This document shows, piece after piece, positions 5,124 through 5,534 of a stretch of 5,534 nucleotides of DNA; position 1 is the first letter of the stretch, and each line of letters starts with the position of its first letter. The DNA is from an uncultured Actinomyces sp. (GTDB lineage Bacteria; Actinomycetota; Actinomycetes; Actinomycetales; Actinomycetaceae). The position numbers and the translations under genes were made by a program. The notes beneath the pieces are model-generated. The model did not search any database and was not told the origin of the DNA. It was given only the letters and a program-made list of their open reading frames with translations. Where the stretch lies: contig CAJZFF010000156.1 of the NCBI GenBank assembly GCA_915069725.1, positions 1 through 5,534 of the forward strand. Direction: 5' to 3'.

Positions 5124-5534
5124 ATGGAACGACTCATCGGTGCACGCCAGTCATACGACTGGGGCTCGACGACAGCCATCCCTGAGCTGCTCGGCGAGCG
5201 CCCTGACAACCACCCGTGGGCGGAGCAGTGGTACGGCTCCCACCCATGCGGACCGACCCGGCTCGCGGTTGGTCCGCGTACGCTGGCCGATCTCATCGAT
5301 GCGGACCCGCAGCGGCTGCTGGGCGAGGACGTCGTCCGTCGGTTCGGTCCCCAGCTGCCCTTCCTCCTCAAGCTCATCGCCCCCGAGCAGCCGCTGTCCC
5401 TCCAGGTCCACCCCAGTCAGGCGCAGGCGGCCGAGGGCTGCGCCCTGGAGGATGAGGCGGGCATCGCGCTGGACCACCCCGCTCGCAACTACAAGGACAC
5501 CAACCACAAGCCGGAGATGGGTTTAGCCCTCACC
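5124..5534 (+). CDS. manA: Mannose-6-phosphate isomerase, type I (partial, runs off right edge)
   Basis: The first 137 codons of a zinc-dependent cupin isomerase that interconverts mannose-6-P and fructose-6-P in the cytoplasm, feeding GDP-mannose synthesis or mannose catabolism. The N-terminal half of the type I signature is clear. YDWGSTTAI (11-19) and [13 protein letters not shown] (32-44) match the conserved start region. [19 protein letters not shown] (79-97) contains the zinc ligands Q94 and H96, and NHKPEM (127-132) carries the third ligand E131. The fourth ligand, a histidine farther on, lies outside the window. Full-length members have roughly 390-430 residues, so about two thirds is missing. 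The ATG at 5124 fits the family N-terminus ([14 protein letters not shown]) and has a -10-like box 7 nt upstream. It is transcribed away from rmlA, and the pair would supply two sugar-nucleotide routes for a surface polysaccharide. Confidence 0.95.
   Translation, partial: MERLIGARQSYDWGSTTAIPELLGERPDNHPWAEQWYGSHPCGPTRLAVGPRTLADLIDADPQRLLGEDVVRRFGPQLPFLLKLIAPEQPLSLQVHPSQAQAAEGCALEDEAGIALDHPARNYKDTNHKPEMGLALT

Noticed and set aside
4928..5377. 150-codon N-terminal extension of rmlA running over the intergenic region and into manA
   Set aside because: RmlA proteins begin at MRGIILAGG. The extension is Ser/Arg/Pro-rich and is antisense to the well-supported manA coding region.
4996..5526. + strand open frame overlapping the start of manA in another frame (176 codons)
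   Set aside because: Arg/Ser/Thr/Pro-rich shadow composition. The overlapping manA frame carries the zinc-ligand motifs QVHP and NHKPEM.
1..5534. CRISPR array, tRNA/rRNA gene, insertion sequence or phage attachment site
   Set aside because: No regularly spaced long repeats, no cloverleaf-like or rRNA sequence, no transposase or integrase frames and no terminal inverted repeats with target duplications were seen.

Overview
This window comes from a high-GC bacterium. The C/G-heavy third codon positions, the TANNNT-type -10 boxes placed 6-7 nt before start codons that lack a Shine-Dalgarno (SD) sequence, and the character of the proteins point to an actinobacterium. An Actinomyces-like organism is my best guess, but that is an inference from sequence style and not a database match.

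Layout: a short left-edge piece (1-98) is either the tail of a + strand gene or the head of a divergent - strand gene. It is followed by a GT4-type glycosyltransferase (146-1267, +), then a 147-nt intergenic region with promoter- and operator-like sequence. Next come a dTDP-4-dehydrorhamnose reductase rmlD (1415-2344, +) and a polytopic DUF2142-type membrane protein (2399-3964, +). A strong 14-bp inverted repeat and an 18-nt palindrome separate the latter from the convergent rmlA, glucose-1-phosphate thymidylyltransferase (4055-4927, -). A 196-nt divergent intergenic region rich in short direct repeats leads to the 5' part of manA, mannose-6-phosphate isomerase (5124 to the right edge, +).

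Taken together, the genes belong to cell-surface polysaccharide assembly. RmlA catalyses the first step and RmlD the last step of dTDP-L-rhamnose synthesis. ManA connects fructose-6-P with mannose-6-P and hence GDP-mannose. The GT4 enzyme is a candidate user of such an activated sugar in the cytoplasm, and the DUF2142 protein is a membrane component that may act on lipid-linked sugars. RmlB and RmlC are not in the window, so the rhamnose pathway is split.

Nothing here amounts to a demonstrably new system. The most interesting points are the uncharacterised membrane protein with a lower-GC coding sequence inside the rhamnose locus, the recurring leaderless-promoter layout, and the tandem octamers and 20-bp-spaced repeats between rmlA and manA.
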